Origin: MAG-120531 sp963934855
GTDB taxonomy: Bacteria; Bacteroidota; Bacteroidia; Flavobacteriales; Flavobacteriaceae
Assembly (NCBI GenBank): GCA_963934855.1
Contig: CAWWAC010000014.1
Location: forward strand, 1-41,740
DNA: 41,740 bases
Direction: 5' to 3'
Part shown: one piece after another, positions 26,004 to 36,200 of the stretch
How positions within the stretch are numbered: position 1 is the first letter of the stretch
Layout of the letters: each line of letters opens with the position of its first letter
Notes under the pieces: generated by a model
What the model was told of the DNA's origin: nothing
The model's input: only the letters and a program-made list of their open reading frames with translations
Database searches by the model: none
Translations under genes and position numbers: made by a program

Positions 26004-28040
26004 ATGTTATTTCTCTTTTTTAAAAAACGTCTATCAGTCATATGGGGACTGTTTTTTATTCTTCCACTAAGCTTAGCTGCTCAAAAAGACACCACATTAC
26101 TAAATGAGGTGGTGGTAGCTGCTCCTCTTATACCCTCTAGCTTATTAATGGCTCCTACTGCTATTTCTGTGGTCAATGCAGTCAGTATTCAGCCAGCCAC
26201 CACCCAGCTGTCTCTTAAGGAATACCTGGGTCAAATACCTGGACTTTTTGCGCAAAACCAATTTAATTACAACCAAGATTTACGCATTGCCATAAGAGGC
26301 TTTGGCGCCAGAGCTGCTTTTGGAATAAGAGGGGTTCAAATAATAATAGACGGTATTCCAGAAACCACCCCAGACGGCCAAGGCCAATTAGACAACCTGC
26401 CTCTGGGACTTATTAACAAAATAGAGGTCCTTAGAGGTCCTAGTGGGGCGCTCTATGGCAATGCTGCAGGAGGCGTGCTACTAATAAACACCATTGATTC
26501 TTTAGTGGGGCAAAAAGTCATCCTGCGGGCTACAGGAGGTTCATTTGGGCTGGCATCGCACCAGGCCATCCTTGGGCTCCAAAAGGAAAAATTCTCTTCT
26601 GTCATTTTTTATAACCACACCCAATCTAGAGGCTACAGAGACCAAAGCAGCTTTAAACAAGAACAGTTCAATGCCAAATTAGCCTACAGGCTTTCAAAAA
26701 ATCAACAACTTAGGTGGCAGTTTAATCTTACTGATAGTCCTTATGCACAGGACCCTGGAAGCCTTACTTTAGAGGCCGCACAAAAAAATCCTAAGGCAGC
26801 CAGAGACGCCAATATTCAATATGAAACTTCTGAAAAAATTAACCATCTAAAAACAGGATTGAGCCACTCTTTCACAAAAGAGCTTCTGCCTGGAAAAGAA
26901 TGGCAGTTAAATTCCTATGTTTTTGGAGCTAAAAGAGACTTTAAAGGCTCCCTGCCCTTTAGAGACGGTGGAGTTTCTGCTTTTGCTAGAACCTATTACG
27001 GGTTTGGAAGCCAGGCGCAAATAGACAACCACTCCAAAACAGTTTTTGGATTGGGGCATGCAGCACAATTGGACCTCAGAAGCCGCTATGAAAATTTACA
27101 AGGACAACTAGGTCCTTTAACAGAGCGCCAAAAAGAATCTTATGAAAATACACATGGTTTCTTGAGCAATAAAACCCCCTTTGGAAAATTCTCTCTCGCC
27201 AGTTCTCTAAGGTATGACCATATAAAAATGGGCCTAAAGGATTTGGGTCTTTTTAAAAATTATAATGCTTGGAGTCCTAGTGTTTCACTAGGCTATTCGC
27301 TTAAAGCCAATCAGTTTATAAACTTCCAATACGCCCAAAGCTTTGAAACGCCCACCCTTAGTGAGGCTGCTAACGCCCCAGACGGCTCCCTAGGTTTTAA
27401 CACAGAACTAAAACCTACTATTGCGCAAAGCTATGAGGTAATTTACAGGGGAAAGAAAAACCTACAACAAGGTTTTTTACGCTGGGAACTGTCTGGTTTT
27501 ATAAGCCAAAGCAGTCAGGAGCTCTTGCCTTATGAATTGGCCATTTACCCTCAAAGACAATTTTATAAAAATATGGGGAGAACCCTTAGAAAAGGAGTAG
27601 AAACACAGCTTTCTTTTGTAAGCAGTAGTTTTGAACTTAGCAGTGCTTACACTTTCGCTCATTACACCTTCCAAAAAGGAGGAGACTTAGACGCTGCCTT
27701 ATCTGGAAATAAAATTCCTGGCATTCCAGACCATCATTGGAATTCTAATGTGAGCTTAGGGCTTGGGGAAAACAGCCGCATAAGCCTACAATACGCCTAT
27801 ATAGGACGCATGTTGGCCAATAACTCCAACAGCGTTGCCGTGGCCTCATATGGGTTGGCCCATATGAACGCGTATAAAAATTTTGTTAATGCTTGGGGCA
27901 ATATTAGACTCTTTGGAGGCATTCAAAATTTAGGCAACACCTCTTACTTTGACAACATCAGAATTAATGCTTTTGGAGGGCGTTTTTATGAAGCCGCTCC
28001 AACAAGAAACTTTTATATAGGGTTAGAAGTTTCCATGTAG
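26004..28040 (+). CDS. TonB-dependent outer-membrane receptor
   Basis: The 678-residue protein has a signal peptide ending SLAAQ (about residue 27), a TonB-box-like LNEVVVAAP just after it, and a plug domain with IRGFGARAAFGIRGVQIIIDG and VLRGPSGALYGNAAGGVLLI, the two strongest plug signatures. A 22-strand barrel follows and ends with ..YIGLEVSM. No carboxypeptidase-like domain is present at the N-terminus, so it is of the FecA/siderophore kind rather than SusC. Ligand is unknown. It starts 51 bases after the kelch sensor, probably in the same operon. Confidence 0.88.
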   Translation: MLFLFFKKRLSVIWGLFFILPLSLAAQKDTTLLNEVVVAAPLIPSSLLMAPTAISVVNAVSIQPATTQLSLKEYLGQIPGLFAQNQFNYNQDLRIAIRGFGARAAFGIRGVQIIIDGIPETTPDGQGQLDNLPLGLINKIEVLRGPSGALYGNAAGGVLLINTIDSLVGQKVILRATGGSFGLASHQAILGLQKEKFSSVIFYNHTQSRGYRDQSSFKQEQFNAKLAYRLSKNQQLRWQFNLTDSPYAQDPGSLTLEAAQKNPKAARDANIQYETSEKINHLKTGLSHSFTKELLPGKEWQLNSYVFGAKRDFKGSLPFRDGGVSAFARTYYGFGSQAQIDNHSKTVFGLGHAAQLDLRSRYENLQGQLGPLTERQKESYENTHGFLSNKTPFGKFSLASSLRYDHIKMGLKDLGLFKNYNAWSPSVSLGYSLKANQFINFQYAQSFETPTLSEAANAPDGSLGFNTELKPTIAQSYEVIYRGKKNLQQGFLRWELSGFISQSSQELLPYELAIYPQRQFYKNMGRTLRKGVETQLSFVSSSFELSSAYTFAHYTFQKGGDLDAALSGNKIPGIPDHHWNSNVSLGLGENSRISLQYAYIGRMLANNSNSVAVASYGLAHMNAYKNFVNAWGNIRLFGGIQNLGNTSYFDNIRINAFGGRFYEAAPTRNFYIGLEVSM

Positions 28041-28236
28041 GGGTTTAGGCTCTTGTGTATTAAATCTAAAACGCCACAAAAAACACTATTAATAAAGGCA
28101 AAACAGTCTTTTTAAAGTATCATTAAATTTTTATCTTTTAGTTAAAACGTTCAAGAAAGACTTTTTTTCTTTACTTTAATGGCTTGAAATTTTTAAGCTT
28201 ATCTAAAAAAATAACCGCCAAACACTTTTATTTAGA

Positions 28237-29670
28237 ATGAAAGAACAAAACAACAGAAGAGATTTTATTAAAAAAAGTGCCCTAATTGGCACAGGTTTTT
28301 ACATTGTACCTAGGCATGTCCTAGGAGGAACAGGTTTCACTTCTCCAAGTGACCAATTAGTGCTTGGTGCTATTGGCGCAGGAGGAAAAGGAGACTCAGA
28401 CATTAACAACGCCTTTAATGGTGGCGTTAATAGAATAGCGGCTCTTTGCGACGTAGACCCTGCCCAGGCTAAAAATGCTATAGAAAGGCATGTAGGTGCA
28501 ACTTTCTATAAGGACTTCAGAAAAATGTTAGACCAGCAAAAAGACCTAGATGCTGTCACTATTTCTACTCCAGACCACACTCATGCGCTTATTGCTCATG
28601 AAGCTATGATACGTGGCCTTCACGTGTACGTACAAAAACCCCTCACCCACACCATAGCAGAGGCCAGACACCTCACGCATTTGGCTAGAAAACAACAAGT
28701 AGTCACCCAAATGGGAAACCAAGGGGGGTCTAGTTTAGGAGTGCCAAAAATAAAAGAGTGGATAGATGGCAATGCCATTGGAGAAGTAAAAAAAGTCTTT
28801 ATCTGGACCAACAGACCTGTTTGGCCTCAAGGAAAATCTCCTGCAGCTGCCAATGCTGCTAAAAAGCCAGAAAGCTTAGATTGGGATCTTTGGTTGGGTC
28901 CAGCCTCTAAAAAAGAATACACCCCAAATCTTCACCCCTTTGATTGGAGAGGCTATTGGGAATATGGAACAGGAGCCCTTGGAGACATGGGTTGTCACCT
29001 TTTAGACGTGCCTTATAAGGTGCTTAATTTAGGTTACCCAACAGGAGTGCAATGTAGTGTAGCCAACATATATTCAAAAATGTGGACTCCCGATTACACT
29101 CCAGACGGTTGTCCGGTAGCCTCTAAAGTTACCATAGACTTTCCAAGTAAGATATCAGGACAGTCTGGCGTAGAATTAGAATGGACAGACGGAGGTATTA
29201 CCCCTGCCATTCCAGATGAAATTAGCGATTATTACAGTGCAGCTTCTAGTGGGGTCATGATGATGGGCTCAGAGGGAATTATTACTTGTACAGACTACGG
29301 AAACAGCCCTATCTTATTTAAGAAAGGGATGGAGCCAGAGGCCTTTGATACTAGCGTACAAGGAAACTTAGACGCCCTTCACAATGCCGCTTGGACTGAG
29401 GCTTGTAAAACAGGTTTTAACTCAGACAAACACAAGGCACTTACCTCTTCCTTTGACTACGCAGGACCTTTTACAGAAACGGTTCTTATGGGTAATATTG
29501 CCATTAGAAGCCATATGCTCAGACGTGAAAATGAAGCAGGAAATATGGAGTTTTACGGAAGAAAAAAACTGCGTTGGGACGGAGAAGACATGCGCATTAC
29601 AAACTTTGAAGACGCCAACCAATTTGTAACTAAAACATACAGAGCGGGCTGGGAACTTCCTTTGAGTTAA
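28237..29670 (+). CDS. Gfo/Idh/MocA family oxidoreductase with Tat signal
   Basis: The 477-residue protein opens with NRRDFIKKSALIG, a twin-arginine signal (RRDFIKK), so the folded protein would be exported. The Rossmann domain has LGAIGAGGKGDSD, and VQKPLTH holds the EKP/QKP-like catalytic lysine region of the Gfo/Idh/MocA superfamily. NAD(P)-dependent sugar or cyclitol oxidation is typical; Tat-exported members are common in Bacteroidota and are thought to bind their cofactor before export. The substrate is unknown. A perfect 14-bp terminator hairpin follows. Confidence 0.88.
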   Translation: MKEQNNRRDFIKKSALIGTGFYIVPRHVLGGTGFTSPSDQLVLGAIGAGGKGDSDINNAFNGGVNRIAALCDVDPAQAKNAIERHVGATFYKDFRKMLDQQKDLDAVTISTPDHTHALIAHEAMIRGLHVYVQKPLTHTIAEARHLTHLARKQQVVTQMGNQGGSSLGVPKIKEWIDGNAIGEVKKVFIWTNRPVWPQGKSPAAANAAKKPESLDWDLWLGPASKKEYTPNLHPFDWRGYWEYGTGALGDMGCHLLDVPYKVLNLGYPTGVQCSVANIYSKMWTPDYTPDGCPVASKVTIDFPSKISGQSGVELEWTDGGITPAIPDEISDYYSAASSGVMMMGSEGIITCTDYGNSPILFKKGMEPEAFDTSVQGNLDALHNAAWTEACKTGFNSDKHKALTSSFDYAGPFTETVLMGNIAIRSHMLRRENEAGNMEFYGRKKLRWDGEDMRITNFEDANQFVTKTYRAGWELPLS

Positions 29671-29691
29671 TCCAACCAAATTTTAATATAG

Positions 29692-29727
29692 AAAACCCCC
29701 AATGCCACAAATGCATTGGGGGTTTTT
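29692..29727. terminator. Bidirectional terminator between convergent genes
   Basis: AAAACCCCCAATGC and GCATTGGGGGTTTT form a perfect 14-bp stem with a seven-base loop between the Gfo/Idh/MocA stop and the M14 peptidase stop. Both strands end in a T-run, so it serves both genes. Confidence 0.9.
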
Positions 29728-29739
29728 ATTTAAAGACTC

Positions 29740-32259
29740 TTATTCGCTAGGGACCTCTATCAGATCTCCTAAAAATAAGGCATTTAAAAACAACCTGTTC
29801 ATTCCGTAATTAATCCCTCTAAAATTAGGGTTGTCTGCAAAAAGAATAACGCGGCCGCTGCCCTTAGCACTCACAATTAAAGAAGCACTCTTTGGCAAAA
29901 AAACGTCTCTATTTTTCTTGGAAACATAGCCATCTAAATAAGGCGTGTCTAGGTAATCTATTACCGTACTATAATTATTTTTACTAGGGAGTAGCCACAC
30001 TTCATTGTTTTTATAAAGAGCGATGTCTGAGCGCCTGTACCCAAAAGCAAGTGGGTGTGTTAGGTCTATATTTCCCTTTAAAAAAACCCCTCCTAGCGCC
30101 TCTTTACCTATATTTTCAGGAGCATCTATATAAGGTTTTCTAACTGCTAGAGCAGTAGAATCTTTTTCTTTAGGCGCTTTTACAAGCGCTTCCTTTACAA
30201 AACCAGAACTAATAGCCCAAGAAGAACCGCTGCCTATAGTAATTAAGGTATTCCCCTTACTTACCCAGAGAGAGAGTTTTTCCTGAAAAGTTTTTGAAAA
30301 ATTATAACGCCCAGAGACCATTACTAGAGTGTTGTAACTGTCTATTGAAATTTTATCTAAATTCCTTACAGGTAGCTTAGTAATAGGCATGCCTACTCTT
30401 GTGTCTAACAAATGCCATACTTCTCCCGCTTCACTAGAAGAAACACCTTCTCCAATAATCATTGCTACTTTAGGCGCTCTTAAAGGGGCTACATTTCTTG
30501 AGCCTAAATCTACCCCTGAAAGGCTAAGACCAGAAGAAACAGCTACCACCCTCACAGACAACTCAGAGGGCAATGTAGCTAAAACACTTTCTAAACTGTC
30601 CTTAGAAATTTTCTGAAGGGCCACAGGAATCATAAGAGATCCATAAGAAAAAGACTCAGAACCAGTGGCTGTTTTAGCTGTAAAAGGTTTAAAAGCTGCA
30701 GCCAATTGCACGCCTTTTTTTTGTAAAAAAGCCAAAGCAGCTGGCACTTTGTAATCCTGAGCATCTACAGCATAGGCGTAATCAGAGGCTACAAAAGCAG
30801 GAGTCCCTTCCATATCTGCCACTATTAACGGCGTCCCTAGTGCAGGTAATTTAGAAAGGGGCTTATAAGAGATGTTAAAGAAGTTTGCTACAGACCAAGC
30901 ACTGGCGTCATAATACACAGAGTCTCTGTATTGTTGGTAGGTTTCAAAGAAACTCTGCACCATTCTATATTGGTCTTGAGCAGCAGGCACTATATAAGAA
31001 TCGGATGCTGTTTTATAAACAGATACCTTATGGGTGTTTAGTTTTTCTACAAAAGCCTTGGCTAGGTTTTTATCTGTTTCTGTAAATCCATATCCTTTTA
31101 CCTTATTTTTAACCGCATTGGTATAAGCGCTCTTAAAGAAATCACGCTGATACTTTTTAAGTAGGTCGGCATTTTCAACAGCCGCCTTTACCGTAGTCAT
31201 ACTAGACACGTATTGGTTTCTGATGGTAAAGGGAAAAGTAATTTCCCCGTAGGCAGTGGTTTGCTTTAAACCCCTAGAACTAGCCTGCTCAAAAAGCAGC
31301 GCCAAACCGCCTTGTAAATCTGGGTAAGAAGAGCCATAGCCAGGGTAAGTGCCGTCAAAAGCTTCTTTAGTAAAATATAAAGATCCTATGCTGTCTAAGG
31401 CCTTAGAAAAATAAGTAGCAAAAAGATCATTTAAGGTGGTGTAATTATCCTTAGGCATAATTGGCTCCCAAGAGGCGTTTGCTTTCATTGGTTCAAAAAA
31501 GTAAGTGCTCTGGCTGCCCATTTCATGAAAATCAGTTACCACATTAGGGTACCATTCATGAGACCAAGCCACCTTTCCTTGGCTCTCCGGATTCACTGTT
31601 AAAAGCCAATCCCTGTTGAGATCAAACCAATAATGATTCGTTCTACCACCTGGCCAGTACTCATTGTGCTCTGCGTCTTGTGGATCTGCCACCAAAGGAC
31701 TTCCCTTATACGTGTTGGCCCATTGTGTGTGACGGTCACGGCCATCTGGATTAATAGTTGGGTCTATAAAAATAACAGCCTTGTCTAAATACGCCTTAAT
31801 CTCAGGCTTGTTAGAGGCTGCAAGGGTATAAGCCGCTAATAAAGCAGCCTCAGAGCTAGAGGGTTCATTTCCGTGTACGTTATAAGCCAAATTAATAATA
31901 AGGGGGAGTTCTAGGCCTGCGGCCGATGCGCCCCCTTTTATAGCTGCTAAATGTGCGGCTTTAATTTCTGGTAAACGGGCTAAGTTCTCTGGACTACTAA
32001 GCACTAAAAACACTAATTTTCTGCCTTCGTGTGTTTTTCCATAAGGCATAATTTGCGCCCTGTCAGAGCCATTAGCTAGGGCTTCTAAGTAACCTACAAT
32101 CATATCATGTCGGGTGTGCTGACTACCAATTCCATACCCTAAAAAAGATTCTGGTGTAGCTATAGCCTCATTAAAAGGGGCGTAGTTTTTAAAAAAGTAA
32201 TCTTGGCCAAAAGCCATACTGCTACACAAAAAAAGCAGCATTGAAAGTCTCTGTAACAT
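29740..32259 (-). CDS. Exported M14 family zinc carboxypeptidase
   Basis: The 839-residue protein has a signal peptide (MLQRLSMLLFLCSSMAFGQ). The catalytic M14 domain follows, with zinc ligands His129 and Glu132 in NVHGNEPSSSE and His245 in TDFHEMGS, and substrate-binding NPDGRDR and DLNRDWL. The likely catalytic Glu is in ALLFEQASSRG (about residue 345). After it comes an unassigned region and a C-terminal part (about 560-830) resembling the class-I glutamine-amidotransferase-like domain seen in long Bacteroidota M14 proteins, for example VAMIIGEGVSSSEAGEVW. It cleaves residues from peptide C-termini in the periplasm or outside. It lies 117 bases downstream of the gasdermin-like gene. Confidence 0.85.
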   Translation of the reverse strand: MLQRLSMLLFLCSSMAFGQDYFFKNYAPFNEAIATPESFLGYGIGSQHTRHDMIVGYLEALANGSDRAQIMPYGKTHEGRKLVFLVLSSPENLARLPEIKAAHLAAIKGGASAAGLELPLIINLAYNVHGNEPSSSEAALLAAYTLAASNKPEIKAYLDKAVIFIDPTINPDGRDRHTQWANTYKGSPLVADPQDAEHNEYWPGGRTNHYWFDLNRDWLLTVNPESQGKVAWSHEWYPNVVTDFHEMGSQSTYFFEPMKANASWEPIMPKDNYTTLNDLFATYFSKALDSIGSLYFTKEAFDGTYPGYGSSYPDLQGGLALLFEQASSRGLKQTTAYGEITFPFTIRNQYVSSMTTVKAAVENADLLKKYQRDFFKSAYTNAVKNKVKGYGFTETDKNLAKAFVEKLNTHKVSVYKTASDSYIVPAAQDQYRMVQSFFETYQQYRDSVYYDASAWSVANFFNISYKPLSKLPALGTPLIVADMEGTPAFVASDYAYAVDAQDYKVPAALAFLQKKGVQLAAAFKPFTAKTATGSESFSYGSLMIPVALQKISKDSLESVLATLPSELSVRVVAVSSGLSLSGVDLGSRNVAPLRAPKVAMIIGEGVSSSEAGEVWHLLDTRVGMPITKLPVRNLDKISIDSYNTLVMVSGRYNFSKTFQEKLSLWVSKGNTLITIGSGSSWAISSGFVKEALVKAPKEKDSTALAVRKPYIDAPENIGKEALGGVFLKGNIDLTHPLAFGYRRSDIALYKNNEVWLLPSKNNYSTVIDYLDTPYLDGYVSKKNRDVFLPKSASLIVSAKGSGRVILFADNPNFRGINYGMNRLFLNALFLGDLIEVPSE

Positions 32260-32376
32260 GCTTGGTGATTTAAGGTTTTATCCTTTAAAGATACCAAAGA
32301 ATTTTAAGTACAGACGTATTATTTTTTAATTACAAACGCTTTGCTACCTCTTTGATTACCTCTTAAAAAAGCGGTA

Positions 32377-33099
32377 TTAAAAAAAAGAGCGGGTGTCTGT
32401 CACTAAGTTACTCTTTACAAAATGACCCTTATCAAAATGAAGCCTGTTTGCTTTTACTGCAATAGGAAAAAGCACATGACCCTCAGAAACCATTTTTAAG
32501 GATCTGTCGTTTTTCTTAAAAGTATTTAATTTCCCATTCGTTTTTTTGTCAATTTTAGAAATAAGTTCAGGACTTACCAAAAAATCTGTATCTATAGTTA
32601 TGACCAAATTTTTAGCCAATAACACCCCAGATATAAGCATTACACGGTCTTTGTTCGCGTGATAAAATAAACTGGGATTGGGATGTAAATAGTCTGCTGT
32701 GTGCATATAGTCTTCCACATTTCCAATAGATACTTCTTTAGACTCTGAACCCTCATAAGCCATACTAATTTTAGTGCCAGAAGTAATTAAGGTCTCTAAT
32801 TCTAAATTATTAAGTCCAAAGGTGCTCAATAAAGGCTCTAAAAGGGACATGCCCATATTAAATTTATACTCGTTTTTTGATCTTGAGGTCACTTTTAACG
32901 CACTGTTTGATTGAATATCTATCACTACATCAGACACAAAAGCATGTGCTAAAGAGTCGTAATAAAGCTCTGCAGGATTCCCTGCTTTTTTGAGCCACAA
33001 CTGTAATATTTTATAATTTCTAACAGGACCGTTAATAAGATCATATCCTTGGTCTCTAAGGTTTTTACTCAAATTAGATTGTAGCGGTCTCACTTCCAT
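32377..33099 (-). CDS. Bacterial gasdermin-like protein (putative)
   Basis: The 240-residue protein has no signal peptide and no membrane helix. Its pattern follows bacterial gasdermins (bGSDM): an opening LRDQGYDLINGPVRNYKILQ (residues 14-33), then LSTFGLNNLELE (91-102), a strand YEGSESKEVSIGNVEDYM (115-132), DRVMLISGVLLAKNLVITI (151-169), and the closing SEGHVLFPIAVKANRLHFDKG (205-225, given to 20 at most elsewhere). In bGSDM these are the pore-forming beta-sheet elements, and a short C-terminal tail blocks the pore until a protease removes it; here the tail would be HFVKSNLVTDTRSFF (226-240). No cysteine exists, so the usual N-terminal palmitoylation site is missing. An in-frame TAA lies four codons upstream, fixing the start. 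The similarity is by eye. Confidence 0.5.
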   Translation of the reverse strand: MEVRPLQSNLSKNLRDQGYDLINGPVRNYKILQLWLKKAGNPAELYYDSLAHAFVSDVVIDIQSNSALKVTSRSKNEYKFNMGMSLLEPLLSTFGLNNLELETLITSGTKISMAYEGSESKEVSIGNVEDYMHTADYLHPNPSLFYHANKDRVMLISGVLLAKNLVITIDTDFLVSPELISKIDKKTNGKLNTFKKNDRSLKMVSEGHVLFPIAVKANRLHFDKGHFVKSNLVTDTRSFF

Positions 33100-33123
33100 C
33101 TGTCCATTTTAAAAGGATTCTTT

Positions 33124-33131
33124 TAAAGATA
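33124..33131 (-). promoter_or_regulatory. Possible -7 box of the gasdermin-like gene
   Basis: On the minus strand TATCTTTA lies 24 bases before the start codon. No clear TTG -33 element is present. The divergent gene has the same TATCTTTA at 33220-33227. Confidence 0.3.
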
Positions 33132-33219
33132 AAACTTATTTGGCCTAGCTGTATTTTTATGTTAATCATAGATTTTATGATGCTGTTAACAGATATTTTT
33201 TCTATAAACTCTAATTGTG

Positions 33220-33227
33220 TATCTTTA
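33220..33227 (+). promoter_or_regulatory. Possible -7 box of the BNR propeller gene
   Basis: TATCTTTA, one base off TAnnTTTG, is 46 bases before ATG 33274 and 13 before ATG 33241. The distance fits ATG 33274 better. Confidence 0.3.
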
Positions 33228-33273
33228 ATTAACTAACAAAATGCCCCTTTGGGCTGCCAACAAAATACCTCTC

Positions 33274-36200
33274 ATGAAAAAACTATTCCTTTCCCTTTTA
33301 AGCTTTGCTATGTTCCTAGGAACAGCCAACGCTCTGGCACAAAGTAGAAAAAAAACATCGACCGTTAAGGCTAAAGAAATGTCTTTAGACGCCTTTAAGT
33401 TTAGAAATATTGGACCTGCGTTCCTCTCTGGCCGTATTTCAGATATAGCAGTACACCCAGATAATGACAATCTGTGGTATGTGGCCGTGGCCTCTGGCGG
33501 GGTTTGGAAAACAGAAAATGCAGGAACCACCTGGGCGCCTATTTTTGATAGTCAAAGCACCTATGCTGCTGGCTGTGTCACTATAGACCCAAACAACCCT
33601 AGCACTATATGGGTAGGAACTGGCGAGAATGTAGGAGGCCGACACATTGCTTTTGGTAATGGGGTTTATAAAAGTGAAGACAGTGGCAAAACATGGGTAA
33701 ATATGGGGCTGCCCAATTCAGAGCACCTCTCTAAAATTATTGTACACCCAGAAAATTCAGACATTGTTTGGGTGGCCTCACAAGGACCGCTTTGGAGTGA
33801 AGGTGGAGACAGAGGCATTTTTAAAACTACAGACGGAGGAGCCTCTTGGAAAAAGGTATTGGGAGAAGGCCCTTGGACAGGCGCTACTGATTTAATGATA
33901 GACCCCAGAAATCCTTCTGTTTTATACGCTGCTACCTGGGACAGGCAAAGAACAGTAGCCGCCTATATGGGTGGTGGTCCTGGTTCTGGTATTCACCGCT
34001 CTACAGATGGAGGTAATAGTTGGATAAAATTGACCTCTGGCATTCCAGAATCTAATTTAGGGAAAATTGGTTTGGCCATTTCTCCTCAAAAACCAGATGT
34101 GATATATGCCGCTATTGAACTAGATAGAACCACTGGTGGTGTCTTTAAGTCTGAAGACCGCGGAAGCTCATGGAAAAAAATGTCTAATACCGTTTCTGGT
34201 GGAACTGGCCCACACTACTACCAAGAATTATATGCCAGCCCTCACAAATTTGACAGGCTATACCTCATGAATGTAAGGGTGCTCACTTCTGAAGACGGTG
34301 GCGCTCACTTTGCCACTCTTAAAGAAGAAAACAAGCATTCAGACAACCATGCCTTGGTGTTTAAAAAAGACGATCCTAACTACCTTATGCTAGGAACAGA
34401 TGCTGGTATCTATGAGAGTTTTGACCTAGCTGATACTTGGAAATACCACAAAAACCTCCCCCTTACTCAATACTACAAGGTAGCGGTAAACAATGCCAAG
34501 CCTTTTTATCATGTATTTGGGGGCACCCAGGATAATGGATCTTCCGGAGGGCCGTCGGCCACAGATGAAACAGAGGGAATAGCAAACAAACACTGGTATA
34601 AAACCTTATTTGCAGACGGCCATCAGTCTGCTACAGATCCTGAAAACCCAAACATCATTTATGCTGAAACCCAGCAGGGAGGTCTACACCGCGTAGACCT
34701 CAGCTCTGGAGAACCTCTTCTAATTCAGCCTCAAGCTAGAGAAGGAGAGCCACATGAGCGTTTTAATTGGGACGCTCCTATTTTAGTGAGCCCACATAAA
34801 GCCTCTAGACTGTACTTTGCCTCTTATAGGGTTTGGAAGTCTGAAGACCGAGGAGACTCTTGGCTGCCTATTTCTGGTGACCTCACCCGTAATGAAGAGC
34901 GTATTGAAATGCCTATTTTAGGCAAACAGCAATCTTGGGACAATGCCTGGGACATGCGCGCCATGTCTAATTACAACACCATTACGTCCCTCTCTGAGTC
35001 TGAGGTACAAGAAGGCCTTATTTGGGCGGGAACAGATGACGGAATTATACAATACACCACAGATGGTGGCAGCAATTGGACCAAAATTTCAGTGACTAAA
35101 TTAGGGCTGCCTTCTAGGGCTTTTGTCAATGATATTAAAGCAGATATATTTGACCCCAATACTGTTTATGTCTCCTTAGACAACCACAAAGAGGGTGATT
35201 ATAAACCATATTTGTTTATGTCTAAAGACATGGGTAAAACCTGGAGCTCTATAGGATCTAGCCTAGGAGAGAAAAACTTGGTGTGGAGATTGGTTCAAGA
35301 CTACATAAAGAAAGACCTCTTATTTGCCGCAACTGAAAACGGAATTTATACCTCTATGAATGCTGGTGACAGTTGGCAAAAAATGCCAGGAACCCCTACT
35401 ATTTCTTTTAGAGATATTACCATCCAAAGAGAAGAAAATGACCTAGTGGCAGCCTCTTTTGGCCGTGGCTTTTTTGTTTTAGATGACTTTTCTGCACTTA
35501 GAAACTTTAATGACCAGCGCCTGAGTAAAGAAGCTACCTTATTTACACCCAGACCAGCCAAATGGTATGTGCCAAGAAGTAATGTTGGTAATACTGGAGC
35601 AGACTACTACTTTGCAGAAAACCCCACCTTTGGTGCCGTATTTACCGTACATATGAGTAAGGAATACCTCAGTGCGCAAGCCCAAAGAAAAGCAGCTGAA
35701 AAGAAATTAAGCGCCACAGCCAATGTGCCTTTCCCTGGTTGGGATACCCTAGATGCAGAGGCCATTGAAACCCCTGCTAAGTTATTGCTCATGATTAAGG
35801 ATGTAGAAGGAAACCTGATTAGAACCGTCTCCACGGCTCCTAAAAAAGGAAGCCAGAGAGTGGCTTGGGATCTTAGACACGCCAATCCTTATCCAGTAAG
35901 TGTAAATGGCAGAGAATTAGATGCTGAAGGTCCTATGGCTACACCAGGCAGATATATGGCTAGTATTTCATTGGAAAAAGAGGGCCAAATTACCCTGTTA
36001 GACGGACCGGTAGCCTTTGAAGTAAACCCTATTAGAAAAGGGGTGCTAGAGGGGGTTTCTTACGAAGAATTTAATACTTATTTTGAAAGCGTTAAAACGC
36101 TGGTAAATGAATCTGCTGCTTATGAAGATGCCCTTTCTATGAGTGCCAAAAAACTAAAGGGCTTTGAAGAAGCTCTGTATAGAACCAGCACTGATCCTCA

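Noticed and set aside
29740..32259. M14 peptidase as the obvious activator of the gasdermin-like protein
   Set aside because: It has a signal peptide and a promoter-like element of its own, and M14 proteins of this size are widespread by themselves; kept only as a weak hypothesis.
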